From: Spinacia oleracea
Taxonomy: Eukaryota > Streptophyta > Magnoliopsida > Caryophyllales > Amaranthaceae
Direction of reading: 5' to 3'
Assembly (NCBI RefSeq): GCF_020520425.1
Contig: NC_079489.1
Coordinates: 14,904,001-14,968,000, forward strand
Length of the DNA: 64,000 nucleotides
Under the pieces are notes generated by a model that was not told the DNA's origin, did no database searches, and saw nothing but the letters and a program-made list of their open reading frames with translations. Shown one piece after another: positions 23,460 to 36,108 of the stretch (the first letter of the stretch is position 1; the number at the start of each line of letters is the position of its first letter). The position numbers were made by a program, and so were the translations under genes.

Positions 23460-25214
23460 AGATCGAAAACGGGAACACACCTAAGGTATCACAATATTTA
23501 AAATGGGAAAAATAAAACAATTAATTAGTGTATATGAAAAGAACTTGCACTCTCTTTCCAACGAATATTTATTATTCTCCCTTTTTCTTTTTCTTTTTTT
23601 GAAGTCCCATAGGTAAGATATAGTCTCATATTTATATTTTTTTTCTTTCTTTCAAAAATAGACTAGAGAATTTCAAGTAAAAGATAAAATAAAATAAAAT
23701 TAAACCATCCTCCTTGGTGTTCATATAGTTAAGAATTCAAAAGTAGATAAGTAAATATTTATTTTAAAACCTTAGGTCAAATTACTTTTATTTTGTCTAG
23801 TAAATAGAATAAAACCTGGTTGGTTTCATTTCCAAACATGGAAATCAGTAGCTTAATTAATAATCAATTTTCAAAAGTTAATTTTGGAAGACAAAATAAA
23901 ATGTATGAGCAGAAACATTTTTGAGACATAACTTCTTCATATTAAATCCAAATCGTGAATTTCTTAAGCCTATCCTCAAGAAAATTTCAATCTGAACAAC
24001 TTTTGTGAAATAGCATTTTGGCTAAAAACGCTCAGAAATTAAGTAAATTGCGATTTAAAATAACTGGTCCAGCAAGTTACGGGATTGGAATTAGAACCAA
24101 AAAAAACGAATTAAAACATTTAACAATCTACCCAACAATCAACAACTCCATCAATCTCATTACAACATCATAACTCATTCCATAAATTCAAATCACCAAT
24201 AGATTGTTCAACAAACTTGAGAAAAACATAGTTTAAGTCATCAAATCACACATGCATGTAACAAAAAATTACTCATCTCATGATCTCACACCAATTAAAA
24301 CATGAAAACATTAGTAGTAGCTCTTGTGTACCTTAATCCCTAGTTGACTTCAATAGATCTTCTCCTATACTTCAATTTGATGGCCCTATCATTACCCAAA
24401 AATGTTCAAGTTAATACCATTTCATTCCTTCAATAAAAATCCAATAAAAACCCAAAAAAAAAACCCAAAAAAAAAAAAATCTGACTTACCAATTGCTTAG
24501 ATTCTTCACCAATTCGGGGCTGCTCTAGCACTTCTTTTCCGATTTTCTTGCTTCCTAACCCTAGTATAAATATCAGTGAGTATAAATATTAAATTGCATG
24601 TTAAATTGGGTGAAGGAAAATGGAAGAAAAATTAGAGAGAAGAGGAGGAGTACACTATTAGAGAATGGTGTTCTTCATTTTTTTTTTTGTTCCTTGAGGG
24701 TTTTACGGGAATGAGAGGAAGAGAGTAGTGGAATGGCCCTTGGTCATATGATTTTATTTTTGGGGTAGTTGGTGGGGTGACCAACTTAGTTAAATCCCAA
24801 GCTTGCCCCTTGGTCATATGATTACTTAATCCAAAGCTATTTACATAATTCTCCAATCCAAAAATCATATTTTTTTTTTATTGACTTAAATTGATGATAA
24901 CTCTATTTCCTAGAATATATTTGTCCCCTTTCATAAAACTCCTAAATTACCCATTCTAAACATAAAAGAACAAAATATAATTAAGAAAATAATATACTTA
25001 TATCTATATAATCTCAAATGATTAACCCCAATTTTTTTAATGATCATCCTCTAATGAGTCCCCACTAAACTTGTGTTTATAGAAGAGAAGTAAAAATAAA
25101 TAAATAAATAAACAAACTAAATAAATTAGGTGCAATATTAACATGTATTATGTACTAAGCTCATTTAGATTAATTAAATCAGGCTGAAAGTAAGATTTCG
25201 GGGTGGCTATTACA
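22656..25214 (+). mobile_element. solo LTR fossil, 2.56 kb
   Basis: Begins TGTAATAGCCCG and ends GGGTGGCTATTACA, a TG..CA element with 10-bp inverted ends (TGTAATAGCC). It is flanked by the 5-bp direct repeat AACGA (22651-22655 and 25215-25219). No internal coding, primer-binding site or second LTR is seen, so it is best read as a solo LTR left by recombination. The family is probably Ty3/gypsy, judging from the start, but is not certain. The still-exact target duplication argues against great age. A TA microsatellite lies at about 23424-23456. Confidence 0.75.
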
Positions 25215-25516
25215 AACGATTTCCTAAACTCGTTCGTATTCATATTCTAGTATCTTTTCTTGAAAACCCAATATTTACAACAGGCGGAACCAAGGGGCCG
25301 GGGGCTGGCAGAGGCCATGACCCTCGTTTGATTACAGTTAAAAAATAGTTTTAAAAGTAATGAAAAGTAATACTCCGTATTACTTAAGTTTTTGAATATT
25401 ATGTGCGATATAATTAATTTTGAGATAAGGAATACTCCGTAGTACTTAACTATTTGAAATATTATGTGCAATGAAATGTATAATTAATTTTGAGATAAAT
25501 AAGTCTTACACGATTG

Positions 25517-25535
25517 CCCCCCCCCCCCCCCCCCC
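25517..25535. repeat. poly-C tract, 19 bases
   Basis: Homopolymer of C in an AT-rich setting. It lies about 230 bp from CAGGCGGAACCAAGGGGCCG (25281), which resembles a hAT-type end, so it may belong to a decayed hAT fragment. Confidence 0.7.
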
Positions 25536-25549
25536 TCCTAAAGTAAAAT

Positions 25550-25858
25550 GTCTCGTACACCCACTAACAATAAATACTGTATAACGGAGTAAAAGTTAAC
25601 TTCAAATACTAAAAAGTTATCAATATACTAAAAAGTTATCAATTTTTTTGTGGTAAATTTTTTATTTTAATAAATTTTATTTCTTCAGAATCACTAATAA
25701 TGTATAAAATTAATCATTTAACCCTTTAAAATATTTACCTATCAACTTTTTTATATAATATAAAAGTTAGGTTAAAGTTCCAAAAATTAGATAAGCGTTA
25801 CAAAAACAAATTAGACAAAATAAAGTTATTTTGATGTACAATAAATTTAGTGTACATG
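25550..25858 (-). mobile_element. MITE-like repeat, inverted relative of the copy at 60.0 kb
   Basis: Shares AT-rich blocks in inverted orientation with about 60037-60330, for example AATCATTTAACCCTTTAAAA here against TTTTAAAGGGTTAAATGATT there. It also shares TTTATTGTACA-type ends. No coding. It sits about 300 bp upstream of the PPR gene start codon. Confidence 0.6.
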
Positions 25859-26155
25859 TAACACCTTTTGGTTACATTTTTTTTAAAACCAATTTGGCTA
25901 ATTGAATAGAACTTGTTTTCTCCTCAGTCCTCACCCTTTGAGGAAACAAAACAACCAGTGAGTGAAGTGATCAATTTGTTTTTTTTTTATTCCTACCCCT
26001 TCTCTCCTCCTCCAGTTTCCAGCAATTGAAAACCCAACATTGTCGACTTCCATCAATTTGAGGTAACAATCTTTCACTTTTCTTCTTACCAATTTCTGGG
26101 CACCTGTAAATTTCTGTTTAATTGTTTTTCCGAATTCAATTATTTGATTAGAACC

Positions 26156-28147
26156 ATGTATTTGAAAGATGGGTGTTCATTATTATTGAAAGTTCAAAAA
26201 CCCTCAATCCCATTTCTTCTCAATAAAAGAAACCCAATTCCTGATCTTAAACCTTACCTTGAAACCAACAAAAACAATCTAGATGAACATGTAGTAGTGA
26301 AGAATTTGAGAAAAGAATCGGATATTAGCTCAGCTTTGAGCTATTTTAAGCATATTTCAAATTCAAATTCTTTCAGACACACCCCTGTAACTTACAGAAT
26401 CATGGTTCAAAAACTTGGGAAACATGGGGATTTAGACGGGGTTCAGTATTTGATGCAACAGATGAAATTAGAGGGTGTTAATTGCTCAGAGGAATTGTTT
26501 GTTGATTTGATTAATTATTATAAAGTCATGGGTTTAGCTGAGCAGGCTTTGAAAATGTTTTATAGGATTCGGGATTTCGATTGTAAGCCAACGGTTAAGA
26601 TTTATAATCATGTGTTGGATGCTTTGCTTGCTGAGAATAGGTTTAGGATGATTAATCCCCTGTATAGCAATATGAAGAAAGATGGGGTTGAGCCCAATGT
26701 GTTTACTTATAATGTGCTTTTGAAAGCATTGTGTAAAAATGGCCGAGTAGATGGTGCGCGTAAATTGCTTAAGGAAATGTCTAATAAGGGTTGTGCCCCG
26801 GATGACGTGAGCTATACAACGATTGTATCCTCCCTTTGTAAGAATGGGAAGGTCAGGGAAGCTAAGGAGCTTGCTGACTCTTTTGCACCGGTTGTACCGG
26901 TATATAATGCTTTGATTAGTGGATATTGTAGAGATTGCAACTTTGTGGAGGTATTTTCTTTGTTGAATGAAATGGTGGAAAAAGGTGTTGATGCTAATGA
27001 TATTTCGTATACAATAGTAATTAACGCTCTATCTGATGCTGGGATGGTCGAGTTGTCGATGGCTGTTTTAGGGAAGATGTTTTTAAGAGGATGTGAACCA
27101 AACATTTATACATTTTCTTCGTTAATTAAGGGCTTTTTCTCTAGAGGGAGACTTCATGAAGGTTGTGATGTGTGGAACAGAATGGTAAGTAAGGGAGTTG
27201 TGCCAAATACTGTTGCTTATAACATTTTAATACATGGTTTATGCTCAAATAGTTCCATGGTAGAAGCTGTATCTCTTCTCCAAGAAATGGAGAAAAGGCG
27301 GCGCTTACCAAATGTAACAACCTATAGTACCCTTATAGATGGTTTTGCAAAGTTGAAGGATTTGATTGGTGCATCTGAAATATGGAATCGGATGATAAGA
27401 AATGGATGTCAACCCAATGTTGTCGCATATACATGCATGGTGGATGCCCTTTGTAGAGTTGAAATGTTTGATCAGGCTCAAGATCTTATTGAGAGTATGA
27501 TGCAGGAAAAGTGCACTCCTAATACTTTTACATTTAACACATTTATAAAAGGACTATGCCATGGTGGACGAGTTGATTGGGCTATGAAGGCTTTTAATTC
27601 AATGGGAAGATATGGTTGCTTACCTGACACAACTACGTTTAATGAGATTTTGGATGGCCTTTTCAAATCAAATTGCTTCGAAGAGGCTTTTGGGATATTT
27701 AGGGAGATGGAAAAAGTGGAGATCAAGTGGAATCTAACAACGTGCAATACGACTATGTATGGATTTTGTCAACTGGGGAGGTTTAAGGAGGCAATGCTGG
27801 TGTTAGGCAGAATGTTGAGAAAAGGAACGGAACCTGATATTATTACTTTCAACACTTTGATTGATGCTTACTGTCAGCATGGAGACATCAAAAGAGCCAT
27901 TCAACTAATGGATGGAATGAAGAAGACAGGAGAGTGGCGTCCAGACTTTGTTTCTTATACTAGTCTTATACGTGGCTTTTGTAAACGGAATGATACAGAT
28001 AATACAACCAAGTTTCTTCAAAGGATGATGGATGAAGGATTTGTTCCAAATATTACCACATGGGATATTTTAGTTCGAACATCATTCAGCAAATCTGGAT
28101 GTTTCTACCAAGAATTGATAAATGAACTGGATATGGTCACAGGATAA
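26156..28147 (+). CDS. P-class pentatricopeptide repeat protein, 663 aa
   Basis: A single open exon. ATG at 26156 gives MYLKDGCSLLLKVQKPSIPF, matching the start of the Arabidopsis protein At3g48810, so I take it over the longer frame that begins with TTG. About 16 consecutive 35-residue PPR motifs (TYN.LL.ALCKNGRVDGA..LL.EM..KGC pattern) fill residues about 80-640, with no E/DYW editing domains, so it is P class. The family binds organelle RNA, one base per repeat, to stabilise or process transcripts. The N-terminus could be a mitochondrial or plastid presequence. GAG|GTAACA near 26062 suggests a leader intron. The gene looks intact, and its orthology to At3g48810 is likely. Confidence 0.93.
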   Translation: MYLKDGCSLLLKVQKPSIPFLLNKRNPIPDLKPYLETNKNNLDEHVVVKNLRKESDISSALSYFKHISNSNSFRHTPVTYRIMVQKLGKHGDLDGVQYLMQQMKLEGVNCSEELFVDLINYYKVMGLAEQALKMFYRIRDFDCKPTVKIYNHVLDALLAENRFRMINPLYSNMKKDGVEPNVFTYNVLLKALCKNGRVDGARKLLKEMSNKGCAPDDVSYTTIVSSLCKNGKVREAKELADSFAPVVPVYNALISGYCRDCNFVEVFSLLNEMVEKGVDANDISYTIVINALSDAGMVELSMAVLGKMFLRGCEPNIYTFSSLIKGFFSRGRLHEGCDVWNRMVSKGVVPNTVAYNILIHGLCSNSSMVEAVSLLQEMEKRRRLPNVTTYSTLIDGFAKLKDLIGASEIWNRMIRNGCQPNVVAYTCMVDALCRVEMFDQAQDLIESMMQEKCTPNTFTFNTFIKGLCHGGRVDWAMKAFNSMGRYGCLPDTTTFNEILDGLFKSNCFEEAFGIFREMEKVEIKWNLTTCNTTMYGFCQLGRFKEAMLVLGRMLRKGTEPDIITFNTLIDAYCQHGDIKRAIQLMDGMKKTGEWRPDFVSYTSLIRGFCKRNDTDNTTKFLQRMMDEGFVPNITTWDILVRTSFSKSGCFYQELINELDMVTG

Positions 28148-29321
28148 TAACTCAGAAGTCTTGTGTTCTTTGTCCTTCTGTGATAAGGTATATTGGGGTT
28201 TAGTATTATGACAATGGAGTAACCTTTTCTAGCAACATATTCCTTTTAGGGAATTTATAACATATTATGACAGGGTGTTTAATTATTGTGTATATGGAAA
28301 CTGCCTTCCTTAATATGCTGTGAATATGTTGCCATCCGAACCCAATCCTGGGGACTGTTGTCGGCTCTGTATTCGATGTTTACAGATGGAATGAAACGGA
28401 ATAGAAGGTAGGCTATTTTTCTAATGAATCTAATCTTTCTCTTTATTGTTACTATGAGAAAGGGGATCTAAACAAATGTTTGATTTTCTTTTGTCCTTTC
28501 AGAAAAGTCAAGTGAAGAGAAGAAGCAGCTATCAACAAAAATTTAACTGAAGAGTGACAGTTTAACCCTACCGGTATGACTTATCATCCGAGAAGCACCA
28601 AATTCTTGACAATCTTGCTACATATTTGAGCTATAGTTTGTGTTTCATGAGGTCAGATGACTGAACTTGTTTACTAAAAGTGATGGCCATGTCGAAGATA
28701 CTGTTGATAATATGTAGAAAAATGATAACTCTAGTTGTTTATTAAAAGTGACGTCTGTGCAGAAAGATAATGGCTGTGTTGAAGATGCTTGGTTATGCAA
28801 ATCTGAAATGATGATTTGTTGAAGATACTGTTGGTAAGGTGAACTCGGCTGAGAACAAGGACAACAAATAACAGATTCTGATGTCTAGTGTAGCCGATGA
28901 TTGTAGAAGCTAAAGCATAATCTTTAGGCGAAGGAAGAAATTAGGAAAGGCATTTCACGCAGTGCTTCCTCTTGCTAATCATGTTCGGAACACAACAATT
29001 AGTTTTGTTTCTGTTAATTCTGGCTTTGAGAGCAACTGCTCCTAATATGGTACTAATATAAAAGGTTTTTTTTTGGCTTGAGCTTCGCAATTGTACCATA
29101 AACCTTCTTCATTGTTATGTACTATACTTATTGTGAGTACTCTCTTAATTAAGTTTGGCGTTGACTTGACTGCTTTAGTCAACTGGTATCCTTCCATATG
29201 GCTGATATCGGAAGAGGGACTGAGGGAGTATGTTTTCCAAACTGGTAAACTTTACAGGTTTAGAACTTCAAATATTTCACCCAACGTATTGGCCACTTTT
29301 AGAATTCATTTGTATCCTTAG
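28148..29321 (+). other. PPR gene 3' region and intergenic DNA
   Basis: A possible 3'-UTR intron runs from about 28408 (GAAG|GTAGGC) to 28501 (TTTCAG|AAAAG). Beyond that I see no coding signal. At 29322 a GGGCCCGTTAGGTATCACCG-type MITE end appears without a partner, apparently cut off at the neighbouring copia fossil. Confidence 0.45.
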
Positions 29322-29467
29322 GGCCCGTTAGGTATCACCGTTCGTTTTCAGTTTTTGGTTTTTTGGCTTTGTAAGTCATATGATTTAGATTGAATTATCA
29401 ACTAAAAAATAGTCATATCCATTGTAATCATGTTAATTTTGAAAACTGACAACAAAAAATCGGAAAG

Positions 29468-30470
29468 TGTTATGAAAGTAGAGAGAAAGGGAGAGAGAGG
29501 AAGAGAAAAAACGGGCGGTTATAATCTTATTCCATCAATATAATATGTACATATACATGTATTATATAGGATAAGGATGCTAGGGGTATAATGGGCATCC
29601 ACAATACAATACATTTATAACACTCCCCCTTGGATGTCCATTATCTAAAATAATACAATGACCCTGTAATATACATGAAATGATGCCTCATTAAAAACCT
29701 TACTAAGAAAACCCTGTGGGATAAAAACTTAGTGAAGGAAAAGAGTACAACACTCATCATAATACGCTTGGGATGTTGCCTCGTTAAAAACCTTACCAGG
29801 AAAACCCAATGGGACAAAACCATGGTTAAGGGAAAAAAAGTGCAACGCGTATTTTCTCCCCCTGATGAATACATCACTTGAGATCTTCAAGTTCAATGAA
29901 TATAATATTGTTGATAACTTTTCAAATGTATCAACATGTAGCTCCTTGAAATTTGATTCTCCACCATTGGACTTGAATTTTCAAATCTTCACTTGTATGC
30001 ACTAGGTGAGTATTTATATCACCAAACTTTTGAAAATAATACCTGAAATAAATATATATTCTTGCATATAATATTACAAAATGTATCCTTTCATATTGGA
30101 CATATGTAAACCTTCTTCTGGAGGTCATAAGTATTAGTAATCATTAATGTTGATCAAAATTTCTCTAGTCATACTTTCATGACAATAAATGATAAATAAT
30201 ATGTCAATGTCCAACTTAGGGTATATAACTAAAAATGTAATTTATGGTTCTTCTGGACCATAAAATAAAACTCAATGCCAAGGACATTACATATTCTTAT
30301 CTTATATTATGAATCAACTCGTATGTGTACAAGAATTCTGCCGTGAATAAATTAATATGTATATTTCATAATTCTCAAGTACTCAAACTACTGGTTGAGA
30401 CGGCATTTCAAAATCACTCTTTAAGAGTTTTGATAATATCTCATCAATGTAGATAGCATTATGGCCAGAC
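29468..30470 (-). mobile_element. Ty1/copia-type fossil, 3' tail with LTR
   Basis: The stretch 29468-29622 (155 bp) reads as a short LTR with TGTTAT...ATAACA ends on the minus strand. It is preceded on that strand by a purine tract (AAGGGGGAG) like the polypurine tract that sits just before a 3' LTR. A second GGGGGAG tract and the phrase for AACCCAATGGGACAAAACC occur further in, as is common in plant copia elements. No 5' LTR is visible. It is incomplete and old. The inner border is approximate. Confidence 0.65.
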
Positions 30471-30805
30471 TGCCAAACTTGCTTTGCCAGAAGAAACTAA
30501 CAACCATACTTACAAAATATTGAATAGATATGCAGGAAATAATATAGGCACATAACAGATGACAAACACAACCTTTGTTACAAAGTAGTCCAGAAACAAA
30601 CTAGCTACTCTTACAGCTTTACATTATCATATTCAAATACAGATGAAGCATACTAAGCTTCATGCATTTCAACCTCAAGGATGTATACTCATATTCATCG
30701 ATCTCACTACAAAAGCGACCCACGTAGAGGCAGTTACCAGCGCCAAAAATGATTTGCTCTGAGCTTTTCTAACAGAACAATCCTAAAAGAATGCACACGG
30801 ACAAC

Positions 30806-33800
30806 TTATCTAATTGCCTCCTCACGTTTTAGATTCTCTATGCCCTTATTATCAGTTCCCGTGACAGTTTTTGTATTGTTGACATCTCCATTATCAACAG
30901 CATCATCTCCATTGCCTTCTAGGTCCTCTTCATCCTCGTCATACCACTCATCATCATCTTCATCATCGTCGTCTACTTCATACTCATCTACCATGTCAGC
31001 TCGCAGTGTATGAAACTCCGGAGGGGGTGGACAGTTTTCTGTGATTGCCTTGTCTCTTTTTATTAAAAGATGGCGAATAACTCTCTCATCCTGGTCTAAC
31101 ATCTGTTTGAAGTCATTTATCCACTGGCCTCCTAACTCAAAGTTCATCAAAATATAGTGGGCATGTGTTGTTTTCTGTATCTTGTAAGCAAGTCTTCGCA
31201 TACCCCAATCACTAAACCTCCAAACTCGGCCTTTCTTTTCCTTTAAAAATTCTGCAAAAATTACATGCAACGAGTAAACACTGTCAAGCTCTCAAATCAT
31301 TTCAGGCCTAAGAGAGTACAAGAGAACAACCACAAGTAACATACACTAAACCCTAATGCTTTTGCTAGATTTTTAAAAAAAAAATGGTGGTTGAATATGA
31401 ATGAGGGAGTGATTCCGAGTGAAGTCTGAGAAATATCATGTTAGAAACAACGATGTGTTACATCTTTTCCATTCACCGGTTACGTGTGGAAATTGAGAAA
31501 TAAAATGATCACAATATTGGTCATATAGTCTTGTTCGGCATAGCCGTATAGGGGCTTTTCTTGTAGTATTTAAGGCTCTTTATTTTGGGTTTGTATATAA
31601 TACTTGGGCTCCTGTAAGTGAGGTGTATGAAAAATTACCAATGCCATTTCGGTTTATTGGTCATATAGTCTTGTTCGGAATGGGCAAGTGACTTCAATTT
31701 GTGAAATAAAATGATCACAAACTTGTTTCCTTCAAAAACAATTCATGCCATTTCCATTTGGGAACTTCAATCCCAAAGCCAAATAGCTAATCAAACTAAA
31801 ATAATGGATTTGTAATTCTTTTCCTTCCTTGGAAACAACTTCTTTCACCTTAGTGGACTTTTTCTCTCTTAAGGTACCTCACCACAGATTCATGATTTGG
31901 CTTTTCAAATCATTTGAAGGGTCTAGTGAAAGCCTCAAAGGTTAATTAGTTAGACACAAACTCCACACATAATTTTGGACATCATCATTGACCAGCTTCT
32001 ATGAAACGCTTCAAGTTCCCGCGAAGTAGGAAATTGAATAGGCAATTAGGCATGATCCACTTAACTACATTGCAACAGCAAGGCATTGATATCAATAATG
32101 ACATAAGAAATTCATCAAACACTAAAATCAATGTTGATGTAAAAAAAGAAATGCATACAATCAATTACCTTGAATCTTGGAATTCACATCTTCAATCTTG
32201 TCCTTATAATCTTGATGGATCAAATAAACCACTTCATAGTGACGCACTGTATCAGAAAAGAGAAAACATACATGATGATATAGCTTGTTAAGGGCATCTA
32301 AAGAAAAGTAATTTTAGATCTAGACTTATCAGGCTACTACTAAGTCAGCAACCAAACAGAGGCTAGTAACTTAGATTCCCGGTCAATCATCCAATAAACA
32401 GCAAAATAAAATGTCTGTACATATTTGCCAAAAAAAATGTCTGTACAAATCAAAACTTTCTTTGTTACTTCGTTATTTTCTATTACCCTTCCTTCATCTT
32501 TCCTTTTTTAAAAAAAATCTCCCGGAGTAGCTAAAGTTGTACAACATGGCAAACATAGAGCCAACCCCTACATAAGTTGAAGTCACTTACCCATTCCAGA
32601 AATTTCTATGATGTAGACAATAAGGGCTCCAAGGTTAATGTATTTAGATTAACTCAAGCTCGAATGGTATAGAAAAGGGGGAAAATCATAGGCATTATTG
32701 AGAAAAATCAGCCATTTTTCGACTCCACTCCAATCCCAATCTCATACAGACATTAGCCCACTTGTATGGAACTGGAGAACAGTTCTTCAGAGAAGAATTA
32801 CATTCTATAACTAGAGACCATAAACCTTACAGTTGAACTATTTCTCTATGAAATTTGGGGATAACAGTCTATGAAAATAAACGCATGCATCAGCAACACA
32901 ACAAATTCAAGCAAACAAAAATGTGCATGATTTTACTACACGGACTTCTTGCAATTATCTGGAGTCTGGACAGTACCTGGAAAAAAAGGACATATATATG
33001 GTACAAGTGAACTCTCTTATTTCAGTAAATTTGTTTTCGAGCTAGGTAGCTGTTCTTTTTCCAGATTGATCAGTTGCATCACATATTAACAGAATGATCA
33101 GTTGATTAGTCTTGACTGTTACTTACCATTATTAGCATCAAAAACTTGTAACTATAAAACAAACTACATGGCAAGTGAAAAAGCAATGTGAATTAAAAAG
33201 AAGCGCGGGAGGAAAAGAAAAAAGAACAGTACTTCTTAGTAACAATAATACCAGTTAAGCAAAGTCATTTGTCTATGGTGTCCTTTTCTCTGGGAAGATG
33301 TGTTAGCAGCAGAAGAGTACATGTATAGTTTCTCATATCACTTGCAGCCTTTTAGTTGTGGGAAACTAATATGATACTGAATTATTAATAGCTAAATAAA
33401 TCTAAAAAAGTACTTTAACATAAAAGTTAATGTGCTTACTCTGCTCAACATTCAAATCACTTTCCAGCTGAAGGTTTAGAAACTCAAATAATTCTTCTGC
33501 AAAAGAAACAGATAGATTCAGTCATAGAAAAACTAATACACATGTCTCGCACTAAGATCACTTACGTTCTTCGTCGTCTGCAAATTCAGGCAGAACGCTA
33601 CCATCATCCTGAACCTTTTTCTGAAGAACACAAAGAAAAATAAATACATAGAAAACATAGTAGCTTTAGAAAAAACAGAACATATAAGAGAATTGACTCA
33701 TGATAGAGTCATGAACATTGGAAGCATTATCATTGCTGTCACTCTATCAGTGAACAACCTAGGAAATTCCAGTCATGCCAAATGAAATCCAGCTAAAGTT

Positions 33801-34604
33801 TGAGCTGAAAACTTATGTAGTTATGTAAACCCCTTAAGTACCCATGTCAGATTATTGACACTCCATGAAGGGTATGGACACTTCGACACTTCATTTTGGG
33901 ACAAAATTGTGGAAAATTTTCCACAAAATAGCCAAGTCTAACACTTGAGTACCAAAGTCCATACTAACTTGGTACTACAATCAACCCCAAAAATGATTTC
34001 ACCTGATAAAAAACAAAAAGTAGAAATAGCTACAACACCACAAAATAAAACTGTTGCAGATAGTATCAATAATAATAGAAATTTCCAACTTCATTCCGCA
34101 GTAATTAGGACCCAGATAAAAGAAATTCAAATAACAATTACAAGGGCTACTCAATTCAACAGAAAACCCAGCAAATTAACACAAAACAAACCTCAGAAAT
34201 CTTTAAAATATGCCCCAAATTAAAACACAAACAATTCAAAACACAATTTCAATAGAAATTACAGAATGAAGTAAAATCAATCAAAAGAGATAAAATTAAA
34301 CCTCTCTAAGTAGAACAGATTCAGGGAAAGGGCCAATTCCTTCATCAGGTTTAGGAGCAAAACTATGAGAATCAATTTTGTTGTTCTTGCTGTTTTTCTC
34401 GTTACCCTTTTTAGCTTCCACCATGAATGACCTCCTGGAGCTTTTAAATTGTAGCTTATTTGATGAAATTGGTCCAAAAGATGAATGCCCATTTCGAAAT
34501 TTCAAGCAATAGTTTATAGGTGAAGAAAACCCAGATAAATTTTTAGAGGGAGGAGACAGAAAAGGGGTTGCTGCTTTGGAGGATGAACTCATAAGGGTCT
34601 CCAT
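30806..34604 (-). CDS. plastid 30S ribosomal protein bS6, 312 aa
   Basis: Five exons join in frame: 34302-34604, 33566-33620, 33440-33496, 32169-32246 and 30806-31251. Residues 1 to about 65 form a Ser-rich transit peptide (METLMSSSSKAATPFLSPPS). Then come KKVQDDGSVLPEFADDEEQE, LFEFLNLQLESDLNVEQ, and the bS6 fold MRHYEVVYLIHQDYKDKIED through EFLKEKKGRVWRFSDWGMRR, LAYKIQKTTHAHYILMNFEL, RVIRHLLIKRDKAITE. bS6 pairs with bS18 in the small-subunit platform and acts in the chloroplast stroma. The C-terminus is a long acidic tail (DDDDEDDDEWYDEDEEDLEG). It resembles spinach PRPS6 alpha. I chose the ATG at 34604 because it opens the transit peptide. The gene looks intact. Confidence 0.92.
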
Positions 34605-35463
34605 TAGAGGTAAGCTACTGGGAAATTGGGGGAGTTGCCTGTGGAATATGGATAACACAGGGCGCGCGCCTTGTGTAAAACTTGGGAATTGGGATAATAC
34701 CAAAAGGGTAAGGGTTTTAGAATTTGAACTAACTAGATACCCGATTATCATGTGCCCGGCCCGAAAATAGCAGGTTTTGGGCAGAATTTGTAAGCTCGTT
34801 TTTGGGCCGATCAGGACCAAAATTTTTAATTTTTGGGTGGATTTTGGGCAACTCAAAAAGTGCAATTTTAATTATAAATTGACCTGGTCTGAAAAATAGT
34901 CCGAAAACTCGCTATTTTTGGCCCGAAATAGCAGGTTTTGTAATTTTCACATGAAGATGGGCTCGGCACGACCTAGTAAGCAGAATTTTAAATCGTGTCC
35001 CAACCCGAACCCTGTCCATGATCAGGTCTAGAACTAACAAGCACTACCCGAATTTATGAGCATGATATAGTGGCTCACTTGGTAGGATTCTTACCTCGGA
35101 TTTTAATTATCCGGTTTTTAATCTTGTCAAGTGAGGTTGGTTGCTTAACGGCATATTCAAATTGCTTTTGTCTTGGATTAAATGAGCTAGACAACATGTT
35201 CTTGTGACCTTGTGTTAGTATCATGTCCCCCATGATATGTTTAACAATTAAATACGGAGTATGTAATATTAAATCACATGTGAAATATAGCTCAAGTGGT
35301 TATTTTTCGCTAATAGTTAGAGGTCGTTGGAGATACAAGGTTGTTTTTGTTTAAGAGGTTGTGTGAAACCTCATCTTAATTTTTAAAGTACATGGAGGAT
35401 GTTGTTGAAAAGATTGAAAATTAAATGTGTTTACTTAGAATTAGCTGAAGTCACATAAATTTT
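34605..35463. other. upstream / intergenic DNA of the bS6 gene
   Basis: No gene seen. The stretch 34745-35030 contains repeated GGCCCGAAAATAGCAGGTTT-like words (34755 and 34920), typical of dispersed repeats in plant genomes. I could not define its ends. Confidence 0.45.
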
Positions 35464-35466
35464 TAA

Positions 35467-35806
35467 GGCTCCGTTTGGTAGGGCGTAAAACGTTTTCATG
35501 AAAAACTATTTTCCCCTTTTCAATCATTTGACGTTGTTTGGTTCGGTAAGGGATGAAAAACCATTTTCCATGAATCCCTCAAAGGACGAAAAACTCTTTT
35601 CCATTCGAAAAGGAGGGAAACCACTTTTCCTTTTCCTCATTACCTCCCTCTCCTTTCTTCCCCTCAATCTTCACCATCTTCTCCCATTTTCCTTTAAGGT
35701 ACCAACCAAAGGAAAACTAATTTGAAATTGAATTTTCCCTTTAAAATTGTTTTCCGTGAAAAATTATTTTACAATAAAAACGTTTTATGCCTTACTAAAC
35801 GGAGCC
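35467..35806. mobile_element. Tourist-like MITE (PIF/Harbinger type), 340 bp
   Basis: Begins GGCTCCGTTTGGTAGGGCGT and ends with its near reverse complement (..GCCTTACTAAACGGAGCC), about 26 of 30 positions matching. It is flanked by TAA (35464-35466 and 35807-35809), the 3-bp duplication of Harbinger elements. No coding. Confidence 0.85.
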
Positions 35807-36108
35807 TAAAAGTTGCAATAGATTTGTAATTAGAATTCATGTGCACAGCGGGTTAATTCCTCCTAAATCTTTGATTCTGCGGAAAACTGAATCGCCATTT
35901 CTTTCAGGGTATTACATTCTGTTGGAAGTATAAACGACCATCAAAAGACTGTCAAAACAACAGAAACTATACAACCTGCGCAAGGCTATTTCAATTGCAG
36001 AGCACATTTTAACACCACATTACAAGACCTGGTATTCAACGCGTCAAATCTCTTCTCTCCTCCTCACTTACAGGAATCAAGATGAGTATTAGTCCTATTA
36101 TGGCAAGT

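Noticed and set aside
26144-26155. Upstream start at 26144 for the PPR gene
   Set aside because: The codon is TTG. The ATG at 26156 matches the family N-terminus MYLK..CSLLLKVQKP.
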